Source: Hyalella azteca (Eukaryota > Arthropoda > Malacostraca > Amphipoda > Hyalellidae). Taken from it: a stretch of DNA of 64,000 bases. The notes beneath the pieces are model-generated. The model was not told the DNA's origin, ran no database searches, and saw only the letters and a list, made by a program, of their open reading frames with translations. Of the stretch, positions 63,318 through 64,000 are shown piece after piece. The position numbers and the translations under genes were made by a program. How positions within the stretch are numbered: the first letter of the stretch is position 1; each line of letters starts with the position of its first letter. The stretch is taken from positions 104,895-168,894 of the forward strand of contig NW_025945890.1 in NCBI RefSeq assembly GCF_000764305.2, written 5' to 3'.

Positions 63318-63870
63318 CTTGAAATAATTCTGTATCTTATAAAAGGAGGATGTAAGGGCTTTTCTAGTATACTCTGAAAAAATAAGCTTAAACGTAACTA
63401 ATATGGTCTTTTTAAATAATCAATTGCAAAAGATTTACATTGATATATTTTTGAACCTGTTTTTCATGTCTTTTATTTTGCACACTCCTCCATTTTGAGC
63501 AATACTTCCTAATTTTTACTATTCTACAAATATATACTACTTTTTATATCTATCTCCAACAAAATGCATCAATTATAGGAGAAAATTTATCAAATATTTC
63601 TCTCACAAAAAAGTAAATGAGAGCTCGTATTTGCCGACATGCAAAATTAATACCGTTTTAATACGAATATCAGAATATAATGTATGAAAATCACTAGCAA
63701 GATACGGACCAGACTATCCCTCTTTAATTATCTATTTATAATGATGAAGTGATTGTGCTGGCACAGCGATGCTGATCAACAAGCGTTAAACGAAGCCTGA
63801 TGTAGCAGAGGCGCTTGCCAAGACAAGACGCCTTCATCGGCACGTTCTTGTTGCCAGCATCTGCGTCAAG
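63318..63870. other. Receptor 5-prime flank
   Basis: Probably holds the 5-prime UTR and promoter. No core promoter element could be assigned with confidence. Confidence 0.4.
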
Positions 63871-64000
63871 CGAACCGGAACTGGTGGTATAATGTTGGTG
63901 AACCGGACTGGTGGTATAATGTTGGTGAACCGGAACTGGTGGTATAATGTTGGTGAACCGGAACTGGTGGTATAATGTTGGTGAACCGGAACTGGTGGTA
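63871..64000. repeat. Minisatellite B, block 3 (continues beyond the window)
   Basis: Five units of the 28-bp B repeat, nearly identical to each other and to 55040-55130, running off the right edge. Confidence 0.95.

Overview
The window is nuclear DNA from an arthropod, most likely a crustacean. The genes carry many GT-AG introns, a lamin-type intermediate-filament exon, a kainate-type ionotropic glutamate receptor and a Ras-superfamily GTPase. The non-coding DNA is AT-rich and unusually full of minisatellites, short inverted-repeat transposons, non-LTR retrotransposon pieces and tRNA-like SINEs. Arthropod-type TTAGG units occur once, inside a hairpin loop. The species cannot be named from the sequence alone.

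Layout. (1) 979-1290, minus strand: the first coding exon of a nuclear lamin, running off the left edge. (2) 1.3-15.9 kb: intergenic DNA with minisatellites, MITE-like elements and a LINE 3-prime fragment; no gene was recognised. (3) 15973-30720, plus strand: a Ras-superfamily GTPase with five secure exons and two probable C-terminal exons, followed by AATAAA. (4) 33026-63317, minus strand, convergent with the GTPase: a complete 18-exon ionotropic glutamate receptor. All 17 junction phases agree and the exons sum to 2541 nt (846 codons plus stop). It has a signal peptide, amino-terminal domain, split ligand-binding domain, M1, pore loop, M3, M4 and a short cytoplasmic tail. (5) Intron 1 of the receptor (48.9-63.2 kb) holds several satellite arrays, a sequencing-adapter artefact, a TTAA-flanked piggyBac-type element and a broken LINE ORF1. 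(6) 63.3-64.0 kb: 5-prime flank ending in a satellite array.

The main points for a second look are these. The receptor encodes Arg at the pore Q/R site in genomic DNA. The GTPase has non-canonical residues at the Ras Gly12, Thr35 and Gln61 positions. At least four splice sites in the two genes lie inside tandem duplications that also copied the splice site, and the stray copies traced here mostly lead to premature stops. A perfect 38-bp Nextera mate-pair junction adapter at 55694-55731 shows that part of the satellite region is mis-assembled.
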